DNA of 64,000 nt, from the NCBI GenBank assembly GCA_029319145.1, contig CP119753.1:3720001-3784000 (forward strand), written 5' to 3'. Made by a program: the position numbers and the translations under genes. Under the pieces are notes generated by a model that was given only the letters and a program-made list of their open reading frames with translations, did not search any database and had not been told where the DNA came from. Shown piece after piece: positions 41,827-51,470 of the stretch (its first letter is position 1; the number at the start of each line of letters is the position of its first letter). Source of the DNA: Microbacter sp. GSS18 (GTDB lineage: Bacteria; Actinomycetota; Actinomycetes; Actinomycetales; Microbacteriaceae).

Positions 41827-43920
41827 TCACTCCTCGACGAGCTCGGGGAGTGCGGCCTTCAGCTCGTCGAGCCAGACCGCGGCGTTGCCGTCGGACGGCG
41901 CGCGCCAGTCGCCTCGGGGCGACAGCGAGCCCGCGGGCGACACCTTGGGCCCGTTCGGGATCGCCGAGCGCTTGAACTGCGCGAAGGCGAAGTAGCGGCG
42001 CAGGAACACCTGCAGCCACCTCACGACGGTCGCCAGGTCGTAGCCGTAGCGGTCGACCTCGGGGAAGCCGGGCGGCCACGCGCCGGCCTCCGGGTCCCGC
42101 CACGCGTGCTCGGCGAGGAACGCGATCTTCGACGGGCGCATGCCGTAGCGCAGCACGTGGAACAGCGCGAAGTCGTGCAGCGCGTACGGGCCGATGCGGT
42201 CCTCGGTGGACTGCATCCGGCCGTCCTGGCCCGCCGGCACCAGTTCGGGAGAGATCTCGGTGTCGAGCACCGACTGCAGCACGTCGCGCGCACGGTCCGA
42301 CAGGCGGGCCGCGCCGTCGTCGCCGCGGTGGGCGATGACCCAGCGGATGAGGTGCTGGATGAGCGTCTTCGGGACGCCGGTGTTCACGGCGTAGTGGCTC
42401 ATCTGGTCGCCGACGCCGTAGGTGGACCAGCCCAGGGCCAGCTCGGACAGGTCGGACGTGCCGATGACGATGCCGCCGTGGTGGTTGGCGAGGCGGAAGA
42501 GGAAGTCGGTGCGGATGCCGGCCTGGACGTTCTCGAAGGTGACGTCGTGCACCGGCTCGCCATCGGCGAACGGGTGCGAGATGCCCTGCAGGATCTCGAG
42601 CGCGGCTGGGCGGATGTCGATCGTCTCGATGCTCGCCCCGATCGCCTCCGCCAGGGCGATCGCGTTGGACTTGGTGTGGTCGCTCGTGGCGAAGCCGGGC
42701 ATCGTGAAGGCACGGATCTCGCTGCGGGCCAGCCCCATGCGGTCCATCGCGCGGGCGACGACCAGGAGCGCATGGGTCGAGTCGAGTCCGCCGCTCAGGC
42801 CGATGACGGGCTTGGGTCGTCCGATCGCCTCGAGCCGCTGCACGAGGCCGGAGACCTGGATGTTGAACGCTTCGTAGCAGTCCTGTGCGAGCCGCTCGGC
42901 GTCGTCGGGCACGAAGGGGAACCGGTCGAGGCTGCGGCGCAGCCCGACGTCTCCGGTGGGCGGGTCGAGCTCGAAGTGGACGGTGCGGAACGTGCGCGCG
43001 CCGAGCGGCGACTGCGCGGTGCGCCGGTTGTCGTCGAAGGTGCCCTGCCGCAGGCGGTCCTGCCGCAGCCGGTCGAGGTCGACGTCGGCGATCGAGGCGC
43101 GAGGGCCGGCGGGGAAGCGCTCGGTCTCGGCCAGCAGCAGGCCGCCCTCGTAGATCATCGTCTGGCCGTCCCACGACAGGTCGTTCGTGGATTCGCCCAT
43201 GCCCGCCGCCGCATAGGCGTAGGCGGCGAGGCACCGCAGCGACTGCGACTGGCACAGATCCTTGCGGTCCTCGGCGCGCGCGATGGTGATGGGACTGCCG
43301 CTGAGGTTCAGCAGCACCGTGGCGCCGGCCAGAGCCGCCTGGGACGAGGGCGGGATCGGCACCCAGACGTCCTCGCACACCTCGGCGTGGACGACGAGGC
43401 CGGGGACGTCGAGGGCCTCGAACAGCAGGTCGGGTCCGAAGGGGGCCTCGAGTCCTCCGATGCGGATGTCCTGGTCGTCCTGGTCGTCGCCGGGCGCGTA
43501 CCAGCGTCGCTCGTAGAACTCGCGGTAGGTGGGGAGGTACGACTTGGGCACGACGCCGAGGATCTCGCCGCGGTGGATCACGACGGCGCAGTTGTAGAGC
43601 CGGTTGCGGTGCCGCAGCGGAGCCCCGACGACGATGACGGGCATGAGGTCGTCGGAGGCCTCGACGAGGCGCTCGATCTGGGCGACGACGGCGTCGAGCA
43701 CGGGGTCCTGCATGACCAGGTCGTCGATCGCGTAGCCGCTCAGGCACAGCTCGGGGAAGACCGCGACCGCCACAGCGTCGTCGTGGCACTGCCGCGCGGA
43801 CGCGAGCACGGCGTCGGCGTTGGCGACCGGGTCGGCGATGCGCACCGGGATGGTGCAGGCGGCGATCCGCGCGAATCCGTGGCGGTAGGCGCTCTCGAAG
43901 TCGAGACGGCTCGTGCTCAT
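41827..43920 (-). CDS. nadE: Glutamine-dependent NAD+ synthase
   Basis: 697 residues, long glutamine-dependent type. The N-terminal nitrilase domain has VFPELCLSGY (Glu), VPKSYLPT (Lys) and VVHAEVCEDVWVP (Cys near residue 181), which releases ammonia from glutamine. The C-terminal synthetase has GLSGGLDSTHALLV near 375 for adenylation. It makes NAD+ from nicotinic acid adenine dinucleotide, an essential last step. ATG 43920, with CAGACT 6 nt before. Very long antisense frames over it are not genes. Confidence 0.95.
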   Translation of the reverse strand: MSTSRLDFESAYRHGFARIAACTIPVRIADPVANADAVLASARQCHDDAVAVAVFPELCLSGYAIDDLVMQDPVLDAVVAQIERLVEASDDLMPVIVVGAPLRHRNRLYNCAVVIHRGEILGVVPKSYLPTYREFYERRWYAPGDDQDDQDIRIGGLEAPFGPDLLFEALDVPGLVVHAEVCEDVWVPIPPSSQAALAGATVLLNLSGSPITIARAEDRKDLCQSQSLRCLAAYAYAAAGMGESTNDLSWDGQTMIYEGGLLLAETERFPAGPRASIADVDLDRLRQDRLRQGTFDDNRRTAQSPLGARTFRTVHFELDPPTGDVGLRRSLDRFPFVPDDAERLAQDCYEAFNIQVSGLVQRLEAIGRPKPVIGLSGGLDSTHALLVVARAMDRMGLARSEIRAFTMPGFATSDHTKSNAIALAEAIGASIETIDIRPAALEILQGISHPFADGEPVHDVTFENVQAGIRTDFLFRLANHHGGIVIGTSDLSELALGWSTYGVGDQMSHYAVNTGVPKTLIQHLIRWVIAHRGDDGAARLSDRARDVLQSVLDTEISPELVPAGQDGRMQSTEDRIGPYALHDFALFHVLRYGMRPSKIAFLAEHAWRDPEAGAWPPGFPEVDRYGYDLATVVRWLQVFLRRYFAFAQFKRSAIPNGPKVSPAGSLSPRGDWRAPSDGNAAVWLDELKAALPELVEE

Positions 43921-44007
43921 GGATCCAGTCTGTCAGGTGGGGCTCGCCACCGGCGAGAGGCCGCTGTCGCAACCCCTCGGTACTGTCGATGGGGAAGGGG
44001 TGGGGCA

Positions 44008-47000
44008 TTGCGATACATACCTGACGAGGCACGGCTCGTGTGGAGCGCGAGCGACCTGAAGGCCGCCGCCGAGTGCGAGTTCGCCTGGGTGCGCGCGATC
44101 GACGCGAAGCTCGGGCGCGTTCCCGTCGTCGAAGAGCCCGAAGACCTCACCCTCGAGCGCGCCGGCCGGCTCGGGCTCGTGCACGAGAGGCGCGTGCTCG
44201 CCGAGTACATCGAGCGCTTCGGCGACCGAGTGATCGTGATCCCCGAGACGCGCTCGTCCGATGCCGCAGGGCTGGCCGAGGCTGTGGCGCGCACGCGCGC
44301 AGCGCTGGATTCGGATGCCCTCGTGATCTACCAGGCCGCCTTCGCCACCGACGGGTTCGTCGGGTTCGCCGACTTCCTGGTGCGCGACGGGGCGGATGCC
44401 GGCTCGGCCGGACCGTGGATCGTGCAGGACACCAAGCTCGCGCGCCGTGCGCGCGTGACGGCCCTCATGCAGCTGGCGGCATACGTCGATCAGCTCGATC
44501 GGCTGGGGGTTTCGCGGGCAGACCATGTCGAGCTCCTGCTCGGCGACGGATCGGTCAGCTCCCATCGCGTCACCGATCTCATGCCGGTATTCGGCCTGCG
44601 GCGCGCACGGCTCGAGGCGCTCATCGCCGACCGGCGGCTCGAGGACGGCGCCGCCGGCGAGCCGATCGCCTGGGGTGACCCGCGCGGGGATCTCGGTGTT
44701 CTCGCGTGCGGCCGCTGCGCCACGTGCGAGATCGAGGTCACGGCGACGCGCGATCTGCTCCTGGTCGCCGGCATGCGCCCCGTGCAGCGCGAGCGGCTGC
44801 GCGACGCCGGCATCCTCACGATCGACGACCTGGCCTCGGCCCGCTCCGGCCCCGAGGGTATGCGGCACGAGGTCTTCTCGATGCTGCGCACGCAGGCGCG
44901 CCTGCAGCTCGCCAGTCCCGCGGGCGTCCCGCAGCCGGTCGCGCCGGCCGCGGCGCCGGCGGCGGCCTTCTCCGCCGGCGTGACGGTGACGGCGACCCTC
45001 GCACCGGCCGCGGCCCCCGCTGCGACCGAGCCGCCCGTGCCGGTGTTCGAGGTCGTGGCGCCGAAGGCCCTCGCCGCCCTGCCGCGCCCCGACCTCGGTG
45101 ACCTGTTCTTCGATTTCGAAGGCGACCCGCTGTACACCGAGTCGCCCGTCGCCGGGGAGCCTGCGTCGTGGGGGATCGACTACCTGTTCGGCTGGGTCGA
45201 CATGCGCGAGGAGTACAGCGCGCTGTGGGCGCACACGTTCGCCGACGAGAAGCGGGCGCTCGAGGACTTCCTCGACATGGTCGCGCTTCGTCGCGAGCAG
45301 CATCCCGGCATGCACATCTACCACTACGCGCCATACGAGCCGACGCACCTGCTGGCGATGGCGGCACGGTACGGCGTGCGGGAGGCCGATGTCGACCGGC
45401 TGCTGCGTGACGGCGTGTTCGTGGATCTGTACCCGATCGTGCGGCGCGCGCTGCGGGTGGGGTCGCGCTCGTACTCGATCAAGAAGCTCGAGCCGCTGTA
45501 CATGGGCGAAGAGGTGCGCACGAGCGACGTCCAGAAGGGCGACGACTCGATCGTGCAGTACGTCGAGGCGCGCGGCCTGCGTGATGACGGGCACGACGCC
45601 GAGGCGGACGCGATCCTCGACGACCTGGCCGACTACAACCGCTACGACTGCGTCTCGACGAGGCGTCTGCGCGACTGGCTCGTCGATCGCGCGCGCGAAG
45701 CGGGTCTGCGTCCGTCCCCGAACCCCGAGCCCGCCGACGCGGCGTACGAGCCGTCGCTGCGTGCGCTGACGCTGGATTCGCTGGCGCTGCGGCACGCGCC
45801 CGAGTCGGCCGAGGCACGCGCGCTGCGCTTGGGCGCGGCCGCGATCGACTACTACCCGCGCGAGGCGAAGTCGTTCTGGGCGACGCACTTCCTGCGTCTG
45901 CGCGAGCCCGTCTCGGTGTGGGACGAGACGCGCGACGTCATCGTGCTCGATCCCGATCGGTGCCGCGTCGTCGAGGACTGGCATCGCGCCGAGGGCCGGC
46001 GCACCGACCACCGCGTGCTCGAGCTGCGCGGAGATGTGGCGCCCGGCACGCGGTTGAGCGAGGGCGGCTCGCCCTTCGCGCTGTACGAGCTGCCGGTGCC
46101 GTTCCCGTTCGATCCGCATGCGCGGTGGATCCACGCAGATCACCGGGTCACCGTGGTCGAGGTGCTCGACGACGGCGTCGTGGTCGAGGAGGCAGCTGTC
46201 GAGGGCCTGACGTGGTCGGAGCTGCCGCTCGCGATCACGCCGGCGGCCCCGCCGCGGGCGATGAGCCAGCAGTCCGCGATCGACGCGTGGGCGGATGCCC
46301 TGATCGCCGCCGATCCCGCCCTGCCCGAGGACCCCGCGACCGACATCCTGTGCCGGCGCGCGCCCCGCACGCCCAGCGGAGGCCTGCCGCCGCGCGACGG
46401 CGACGACGTCGACACGATCACGCGCGCGGTCGCCGAGCTCGACCGCAGCTACCTCGCCGTGCAGGGCCCGCCCGGCACCGGCAAGACCTACGTGGGCTCG
46501 CACGTCATCGCCCGTCTCGTCGAAGAGCGGAAGTATCGGATCGGGATCGTCGCCCAATCGCATGCCGTGGTCGAGAACATGCTCGACCGCGTGGTCGCCG
46601 CCGGCGTCCCCGCGGAGCAGGTCGCGAAGGCGCCCAAGGACCGCGACGCCGAGGTGTCGTTCACCGTCATCGAGAAGAACGGCGTCGCCGGCTTCGCCGA
46701 GGAGCACGCCGACTCCGGCTTCGTCGTCGGCGGCACGGCGTGGGACTTCAGCAATGAGCGCCGCATCCCGCGGGGGAGCCTCGACCTGCTGGTGATCGAC
46801 GAGGCCGGCCAGTTCTCGCTCGCCTCCACGATCGCCGTATCGCTCGCGGCCCCGCGCCTGCTGCTGCTCGGCGACCCCCAGCAGCTGCCGCAGGTGAGTC
46901 AGGGCACGCATCCCGAGCCCGTCGACACCTCGGCGCTGGGCTGGGTCATGGACGGCGCCGACGTCATCCCCGCCGACCGCGGCTACTTCCTCGCCCGCAC

Positions 47001-47628
47001 GTGGCGCATGCATCCCGAGGTCGCCGCTCCCGTCTCGGCGCTGTCGTACGACGGCGAGCTCGCGGCTCACCCCTCGACCGCTCTGCGCCGCATAGACGGC
47101 GTCGCACCCGGCCTGGTCCCCGTGTCGCTGCGCCATCACGGCCGGGCCACCCACGCGCCTGAGGAAGCCGAGGCGGTCGTCGCGATCGTGCGCGACCTCG
47201 TCGGCCGGAGCTGGCGCGACGTCGAGGTCGAGGACGACGGTGAACCGGTCGCCGTGCCCGAGCGTCCGCTGACGCAGGCCGACATCATCGTCGTCACCCC
47301 CTACAACGCCCAGCAGGTCGAGGTCGAGCGCGCCCTGGCCGAGGCGGGCTTCGGGTCGGTGCCGGTCGGCACGGTCGACCGGTTCCAAGGTCAGGAGGCG
47401 GCGGTGGCGATCGTCTCGCTCGCGGCCTCGTCGGGTCGCGATGCGCCGCGCGGCCTGGAGTTCCTGCTGCTGCGCAACCGCCTGAACGTCGCCGTCTCGC
47501 GTGCCGAGCACACCGCGTACCTGGTGCACTCGCCGGGTCTGCTCGACGACCTGCCGCGCACGCCCGAGGGCGTCGGGCGCCTGAGCGCGTTCGCGCATCT
47601 CGTGGGCGCTGGCGCGTATGCCGACTGA
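44008..47628 (+). CDS. TM0106-type RecB-like nuclease / DEDD exonuclease / SF1 helicase fusion
   Basis: 1206 residues with three modules. Residues 1-~300: RecB-like nuclease with GFVGFADFLV, VQDTKLA and LMQLAAYV (acidic active site and QxxxY-like motif), plus a CGRCATCE cluster. A Pro/Ala-rich linker covers ~305-355. Residues ~360-560: RNase-H/DEDD exonuclease fold with FFDFEGDP near 368 and YNRYDC near 545. C-terminal ~450: superfamily I helicase with GPPGTGKTY near 822, VIDEAGQFS near 931 and DRFQGQEA near 1125. TTG start at 44008 gives MRYIPDEARL and has TACTGT (43981-43986) and a G-rich Shine-Dalgarno. Probably DNA repair or recombination; substrate unknown. Confidence 0.85.
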   Translation: MRYIPDEARLVWSASDLKAAAECEFAWVRAIDAKLGRVPVVEEPEDLTLERAGRLGLVHERRVLAEYIERFGDRVIVIPETRSSDAAGLAEAVARTRAALDSDALVIYQAAFATDGFVGFADFLVRDGADAGSAGPWIVQDTKLARRARVTALMQLAAYVDQLDRLGVSRADHVELLLGDGSVSSHRVTDLMPVFGLRRARLEALIADRRLEDGAAGEPIAWGDPRGDLGVLACGRCATCEIEVTATRDLLLVAGMRPVQRERLRDAGILTIDDLASARSGPEGMRHEVFSMLRTQARLQLASPAGVPQPVAPAAAPAAAFSAGVTVTATLAPAAAPAATEPPVPVFEVVAPKALAALPRPDLGDLFFDFEGDPLYTESPVAGEPASWGIDYLFGWVDMREEYSALWAHTFADEKRALEDFLDMVALRREQHPGMHIYHYAPYEPTHLLAMAARYGVREADVDRLLRDGVFVDLYPIVRRALRVGSRSYSIKKLEPLYMGEEVRTSDVQKGDDSIVQYVEARGLRDDGHDAEADAILDDLADYNRYDCVSTRRLRDWLVDRAREAGLRPSPNPEPADAAYEPSLRALTLDSLALRHAPESAEARALRLGAAAIDYYPREAKSFWATHFLRLREPVSVWDETRDVIVLDPDRCRVVEDWHRAEGRRTDHRVLELRGDVAPGTRLSEGGSPFALYELPVPFPFDPHARWIHADHRVTVVEVLDDGVVVEEAAVEGLTWSELPLAITPAAPPRAMSQQSAIDAWADALIAADPALPEDPATDILCRRAPRTPSGGLPPRDGDDVDTITRAVAELDRSYLAVQGPPGTGKTYVGSHVIARLVEERKYRIGIVAQSHAVVENMLDRVVAAGVPAEQVAKAPKDRDAEVSFTVIEKNGVAGFAEEHADSGFVVGGTAWDFSNERRIPRGSLDLLVIDEAGQFSLASTIAVSLAAPRLLLLGDPQQLPQVSQGTHPEPVDTSALGWVMDGADVIPADRGYFLARTWRMHPEVAAPVSALSYDGELAAHPSTALRRIDGVAPGLVPVSLRHHGRATHAPEEAEAVVAIVRDLVGRSWRDVEVEDDGEPVAVPERPLTQADIIVVTPYNAQQVEVERALAEAGFGSVPVGTVDRFQGQEAAVAIVSLAASSGRDAPRGLEFLLLRNRLNVAVSRAEHTAYLVHSPGLLDDLPRTPEGVGRLSAFAHLVGAGAYAD

Positions 47629-47722
47629 TGCACCGGCCGGGCTGCCGGCCTGGCGACGTGCTCGTCGGCGGGCAGCACGAATGCCGGCCCGAGGCCGATG
47701 CGCCGTCGACTAGCATGCGGGC

Positions 47723-47950
47723 ATGACGACTCCAGCTCCGATCGACGACGTCTCGATCGGCGGTGAAGGCATTCGCCTCGGTCAGTTCCTCAAGTTCGCC
47801 GGGCTCCTCGACTCCGGTGGAGACGTGAAAGAGGCCATCATCGACGGCTACGTGCTCGTCAACGGCGAGGTCGATCGCCGCCGCGGACGCCAGCTGCAGC
47901 TCGGCGACGTCGTCGCCTTCGACGGACGCAGGGTGCGCGTCTGCCCCTGA
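47723..47950 (+). CDS. S4-domain RNA-binding protein (YaaA/YbcJ-like)
   Basis: 75 residues: one S4 domain, IRLGQFLKFAGLLDSGGD and IIDGYVLVNGEVDRRRGR, ending LQLGDVVAFDGRRVRV. Such proteins bind rRNA or tRNA; the exact role is unknown. ATG 47723: TAGCAT (47711-47716) is 6 nt upstream. Confidence 0.85.
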   Translation: MTTPAPIDDVSIGGEGIRLGQFLKFAGLLDSGGDVKEAIIDGYVLVNGEVDRRRGRQLQLGDVVAFDGRRVRVCP

Positions 47951-47990
47951 GGGCGGCGATGCGGGCCGTCGACGAGAACAAGGCTCAGCT

Positions 47991-48053
47991 GCTTGCCCGG
48001 TGGGGACACCGAGATCGCTCCGAGCCCGTCGGCTCGCGGAGATCACGGCAAGC
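47991..48053. terminator. Two-tier hairpin after the S4 gene
   Basis: Outer arms GCTTGCC (47991-47997) and GGCAAGC (48047-48053), inner CGAGCC (48021-48026) and GGCTCG (48031-48036). It lies in the 150-bp gap before the ArsR gene. Confidence 0.4.
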
Positions 48054-48094
48054 GGGGACAGCGGTCTGCTGTGCCGATTCTCGCGCTGACTTAG

Positions 48095-48116
48095 TATCTA
48101 CGTATGCACGCAGATA
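48095..48116 (+). promoter_or_regulatory. ArsR operator over promoter and start codon
   Basis: TATCT-n-CGT ... ACG-n-AGATA, an imperfect palindrome with 9-base arms. It overlaps the likely -10 TAGTAT (48092-48097) and the ATG (48104) of the arsR-type gene, so a bound repressor would block transcription of both this gene and the coupled MFS gene. Confidence 0.65.
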
Positions 48117-48448
48117 CGTATGGTGCTCGGCTCCGGCCCGACAGTGAGTTCGTCGATGTGGCGGTCGAGGTCTTCCGGCTCCTGGCGGACGCGACCCGCA
48201 TCCGGATCGTGCTGGCGCTGCGCGGGCGAGAGCTGCCCGTCAACGACCTCGCCGACGCGGTGGAGCGAAGCCCGGCGGCCGTCTCGCAGCATCTGGCGAA
48301 GCTGCGGTGGGCCCAGGTCGTCCGGGTCCGCAAGGAGGGCAACCGGGTGTTCTACCGGCTCGCCGACGAGCACGCGCATCGACTGGTCGTGGAGGCGATC
48401 ATGCAGGCCGAGCACGCGGTCGAGGAGTCTCCCGGCCACCACGCATGA
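48104..48448 (+). CDS. ArsR/SmtB-type metal-sensing repressor
   Basis: 114 residues. Winged helix with FRLLADATRIRIVLALRG and the recognition region LADAVERSPAAVSQHLAKLR. Histidines near the N-terminus (MHADT) and in the C-terminal helix and tail (ADEHAHRL, QAEHAV, GHHA) are of the NmtR/KmtR (nickel/cobalt) type of metal site. The metal is inferred. Leaderless start with TAGTAT 6 nt upstream. Overlaps the MFS gene by 4 nt (ATGA). Confidence 0.82.
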   Translation: MHADTYGARLRPDSEFVDVAVEVFRLLADATRIRIVLALRGRELPVNDLADAVERSPAAVSQHLAKLRWAQVVRVRKEGNRVFYRLADEHAHRLVVEAIMQAEHAVEESPGHHA

Positions 48449-49683
48449 TCGAGGTCCTCCGCAATCGCACGTACCGGACGCTGTTCGGCGCGCAGGTGAT
48501 CGCGCTCATCGGGACGGGGCTGCTCACCGTCGCCCTCGGGCTGCTGGCGTTCGATCTGGCCGGGAACGCCGCCGGATCCGTACTGGGAACGGCGCTGACG
48601 ATCAAGATGGTCGCGTACGTCGGCGTCGCGCCGTTCATGGCGGCGCTGGTGGATCGGATGCCGAAGAAGGTCGTGCTGGTCGGCGCCGACGTCATCCGGT
48701 TCGCGATCGCGCTGATGCTCCCGTTCGTCACCGAGACCTGGCAGATCTACGTGCTGGTGTTCGCGCTGCAGTCCGCGTCGGCGACGTTCACGCCCGCCTT
48801 CCAGTCGCTCATCCCGACCGTCCTGCCCGACGCGCGCGACTATACGCGTGCCCTCGCGCTGTCGCGGCTCGCGTACGACCTCGAGGCGCTGCTCAGTCCG
48901 ATCCTGGCCGCCGCACTGCTGACGATGGTCGCCTACAGCGACCTGTTCCTGGGGACCGCGTTCGGGTTCGCCGCCTCGGCGACGCTCGTGCTCGTCGCGG
49001 CGATCCCGGTCCACGCCACAGGCGCCGAGACCTCGACATTCTGGCAGCGCCTCCCCGAGGGCATCCGGGTCTTCGTGCGCACGCCCGAGCTGCGGTTCCT
49101 CGCCCTGGCGAATCTGGTCGTCGCCGCGGGAACCGCACACGTACTGGTGAACTCGGTCGTCTACGTCAAGGCCGTCTTCGGGCTCGGCGACTCCGCCCTC
49201 GCCCTCACGCTCGGCGCCTACGGAGTGGGCTCCCTGCTCGTGGCGCTGAACATCCCCCGGCTGGTCGATCGCCTCGGGGTCATCCGCACGATCCGCGCCG
49301 GGCTCGTCACGATCGTGGTGGGGCTGACGGCGGCATCCGTCGTCACCCTCTTCGCTGTCGTCGACGGCGCCGGATGGGCGGCCGTCCTCACGGTCTGGGT
49401 CGTGCTCGGAGCGGGCACATCCCTGGTCGGCACGCCCTCGTCGCGCCTGCTCGCCGATGCGTCGACCCCCGCCAACCGGAACCTCGTGTACACGGCGCAG
49501 TTCGCGCTGTCGCACGCGTGCTTCCTGATCGCGTACCCCCTCGCGGGGTGGATCGGGGCGTACAGCCTCGTCGGCGCGGCCGCTGTGCTGACCCTCGTGG
49601 CGGTGGCGGGAGCCGTCGTCGCGGCGGCGAGTCGAGCCTCGCGGGAGACCCGTCCCCGCCATCGCGTCCGACGCCCCCGATGA
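48445..49683 (+). CDS. MFS efflux transporter coupled to ArsR regulator
   Basis: 412 residues, ~12 membrane segments (first MIEVLRNRTYRTLFGAQVIA). AFMAALVDRMPKKVVLV-type motif A region and LSRLAYDLEALLSPILAAALL are typical of the NreB/EntS-like MFS group. With the NmtR-like repressor it most likely exports nickel, cobalt or another metal; drug export is the alternative. ATG 48445 overlaps the regulator stop, ensuring co-translation. Confidence 0.8.
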   Translation: MIEVLRNRTYRTLFGAQVIALIGTGLLTVALGLLAFDLAGNAAGSVLGTALTIKMVAYVGVAPFMAALVDRMPKKVVLVGADVIRFAIALMLPFVTETWQIYVLVFALQSASATFTPAFQSLIPTVLPDARDYTRALALSRLAYDLEALLSPILAAALLTMVAYSDLFLGTAFGFAASATLVLVAAIPVHATGAETSTFWQRLPEGIRVFVRTPELRFLALANLVVAAGTAHVLVNSVVYVKAVFGLGDSALALTLGAYGVGSLLVALNIPRLVDRLGVIRTIRAGLVTIVVGLTAASVVTLFAVVDGAGWAAVLTVWVVLGAGTSLVGTPSSRLLADASTPANRNLVYTAQFALSHACFLIAYPLAGWIGAYSLVGAAAVLTLVAVAGAVVAAASRASRETRPRHRVRRPR

Positions 49684-49732
49684 CCGCCGGCGCGGAGCGC
49701 TGCGACGACGGCCCGGCCGGAGGTCCCACGGG

Positions 49733-51421
49733 TCAGGATCGGGTTTCCCCGATCCATACGGTTGCTTCCCCCGGAACGGCGCCGCCCGAGACGGGCGCGC
49801 TCGAGAGCCGCACCGGGACGCCCGCGGGCAGCGGGTAGGGCTCGGAGCCGAAGTTCGTGACCACCTGCCATCCGTTCGGGCGCGCGAACCACAGGACGTC
49901 GTCGCGTCCGGTCTCGACCCACGTCAGCTGCTCGGCGGACTGGAGTTCGTGGCGGAGGGCCAGCGCCCGGCGGTAGAGCGAGAGCGTCGAGGAGTCGTCG
50001 CCGTCCTCGACATCGACGGCAGACGAAGAGAACCACGACGGCTGCGGCAGGTGAGCTCCGTCCTCGCCGAATCCGAACGACGAGCCGGTCGGCGACCAGG
50101 GCAGCGGCACGCGGCATCCGTCCCGCCCGATCTCCGTCCCTTCGGTGCGGAAGAAGGTCGGGTCCTGGCGCTCGTCGTCGGGGATGGCGGTCACCTCGTG
50201 CAGCCCGAGCTCCTCGCCCTGGTAGAGGTAGGCCGAGCCCGGGAGCCCCAGCATGAACAGCGTGGCGGCGACCGCGCGACGCCGGCCGCGCTCGCGGTCG
50301 AGGTCCGCGTCATCGCCGCCGCCGTGGAGCCAGTCGCGGACGTGCGTCATCAGCTCGGTGGTGCCCTGTCCGGCGACGCGAAGCCCGTAGCGGGTCGCGT
50401 GCCGGACCACATCGTGATTCGAGAGCACCCACGTGCTCGACGAGCCGGAGCGGGCCGCGAGCTCGAGGCTGTCGGTGACGATGCGGCGGAACTGCGCGGC
50501 GTCGAAGTCGGCTTGGAGCAGCTCGAAGTTGAACGACTGGCCGAGGCTCTCGGGACTCGCGTAGCGCGGGACGCGGTCGGAGGCGACCCAGGCCTCGGCC
50601 ACGGCCGTGCGGGGTGGGTCGTACGAGTCGAAGACCGCCCGCCACTCGGCGTAGATCTCGTGCACGTCGTCGCGGTCGATCAGCGGATGGTTGCCGTCGA
50701 TCGGGATCAGGGCGAGTTCGTCCCGCGTCGGGAGCGGCTCGGTCAGGTCCTTGGTGAGCATGTGCGCGACGTCGATGCGGAACCCGTCGACCCCGCGATC
50801 CGACCAGAACCTCAGCGTCGAGACGAAGTCCTCGTGCACATCGGGGTTGTCCCAGTTGAGGTCGGGCTGCTCGGTGGCGAAGTTGTGGAAGTACCACTGG
50901 CCGTCTTCGACGCGATGCCACGCCGGTCCGCCGAACACCGACACCCAGTCCGTGGGAGGCTCGGACCCGTCCGGGCCCGTGCCGTCGCGGAAGATGTATC
51001 GGTCGCGTGCCGCCGATCCGCGCCCGGCCGACAGCGCCTCCTGGAACCACGGGTGCAGGTCGGAGGTGTGGTTGGGGACGATGTCGACGATCACCTTGAT
51101 GCCGCGCTCATGCAGCGCGTCGACCATGGCGTCGAAGTCGTCGAGCGTTCCCAGCCGCGGGTCGACGTCGCGGTAGTCGGCGACGTCGTATCCGCCGTCC
51201 GCGAGCGCGGAGGGGTAGAAGGGGCTCAGCCACACGGCGTCGACGCCCAGCGCCGCCAGGTAGTCGGCGCGCGAGACGATGCCGGGGATGTCGCCGAGCC
51301 CGTCGCCGTTCGCGTCGGCGAAGCTGCGGGGGTAGATCTGATAGACCGTGGCCTGTCGCCACCACAGGGCGGCGCTGGCATCGATGGCGGTGTCGACACG
51401 GGGGTCGGCGGCGGTTCTCAC
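49733..51421 (-). CDS. GH13 alpha-glucosidase / oligo-1,6-glucosidase
   Basis: 562 residues, usual length. (beta/alpha)8 barrel with the four GH13 regions: DIVPNHTSD, GFRIDVAHML (nucleophile Asp near 215), AVAEAWV (acid Glu near 275) and LSNHDVVRHAT (Asp near 337). The QIYPRSFADANGDGLGDI start marks the oligo-glucosidase subgroup; it would cut maltose, isomaltose or short dextrins in the cytoplasm. Last gene of the sugar ABC operon, 50 bp after the MalG-like permease on the minus strand. Confidence 0.92.
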   Translation of the reverse strand: MRTAADPRVDTAIDASAALWWRQATVYQIYPRSFADANGDGLGDIPGIVSRADYLAALGVDAVWLSPFYPSALADGGYDVADYRDVDPRLGTLDDFDAMVDALHERGIKVIVDIVPNHTSDLHPWFQEALSAGRGSAARDRYIFRDGTGPDGSEPPTDWVSVFGGPAWHRVEDGQWYFHNFATEQPDLNWDNPDVHEDFVSTLRFWSDRGVDGFRIDVAHMLTKDLTEPLPTRDELALIPIDGNHPLIDRDDVHEIYAEWRAVFDSYDPPRTAVAEAWVASDRVPRYASPESLGQSFNFELLQADFDAAQFRRIVTDSLELAARSGSSSTWVLSNHDVVRHATRYGLRVAGQGTTELMTHVRDWLHGGGDDADLDRERGRRRAVAATLFMLGLPGSAYLYQGEELGLHEVTAIPDDERQDPTFFRTEGTEIGRDGCRVPLPWSPTGSSFGFGEDGAHLPQPSWFSSSAVDVEDGDDSSTLSLYRRALALRHELQSAEQLTWVETGRDDVLWFARPNGWQVVTNFGSEPYPLPAGVPVRLSSAPVSGGAVPGEATVWIGETRS

Positions 51422-51470
51422 GGAGTTGAGTCCTTTCGAGGTGTGATGTGAGTGATCCGGTGCGGCGGGC

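Noticed and set aside
42106..44007. 634-residue upstream extension of the RecB-helicase frame
   Set aside because: It lies antisense to nadE, which has complete nitrilase and synthetase motifs. The extension has no domain, so the start was set at TTG 44008.
43933..47598. 1221-residue antisense ORF over the helicase fusion
   Set aside because: Repetitive Arg/His/Asp composition, no RBS or motif, and the sense frame has intact Walker and nuclease motifs.
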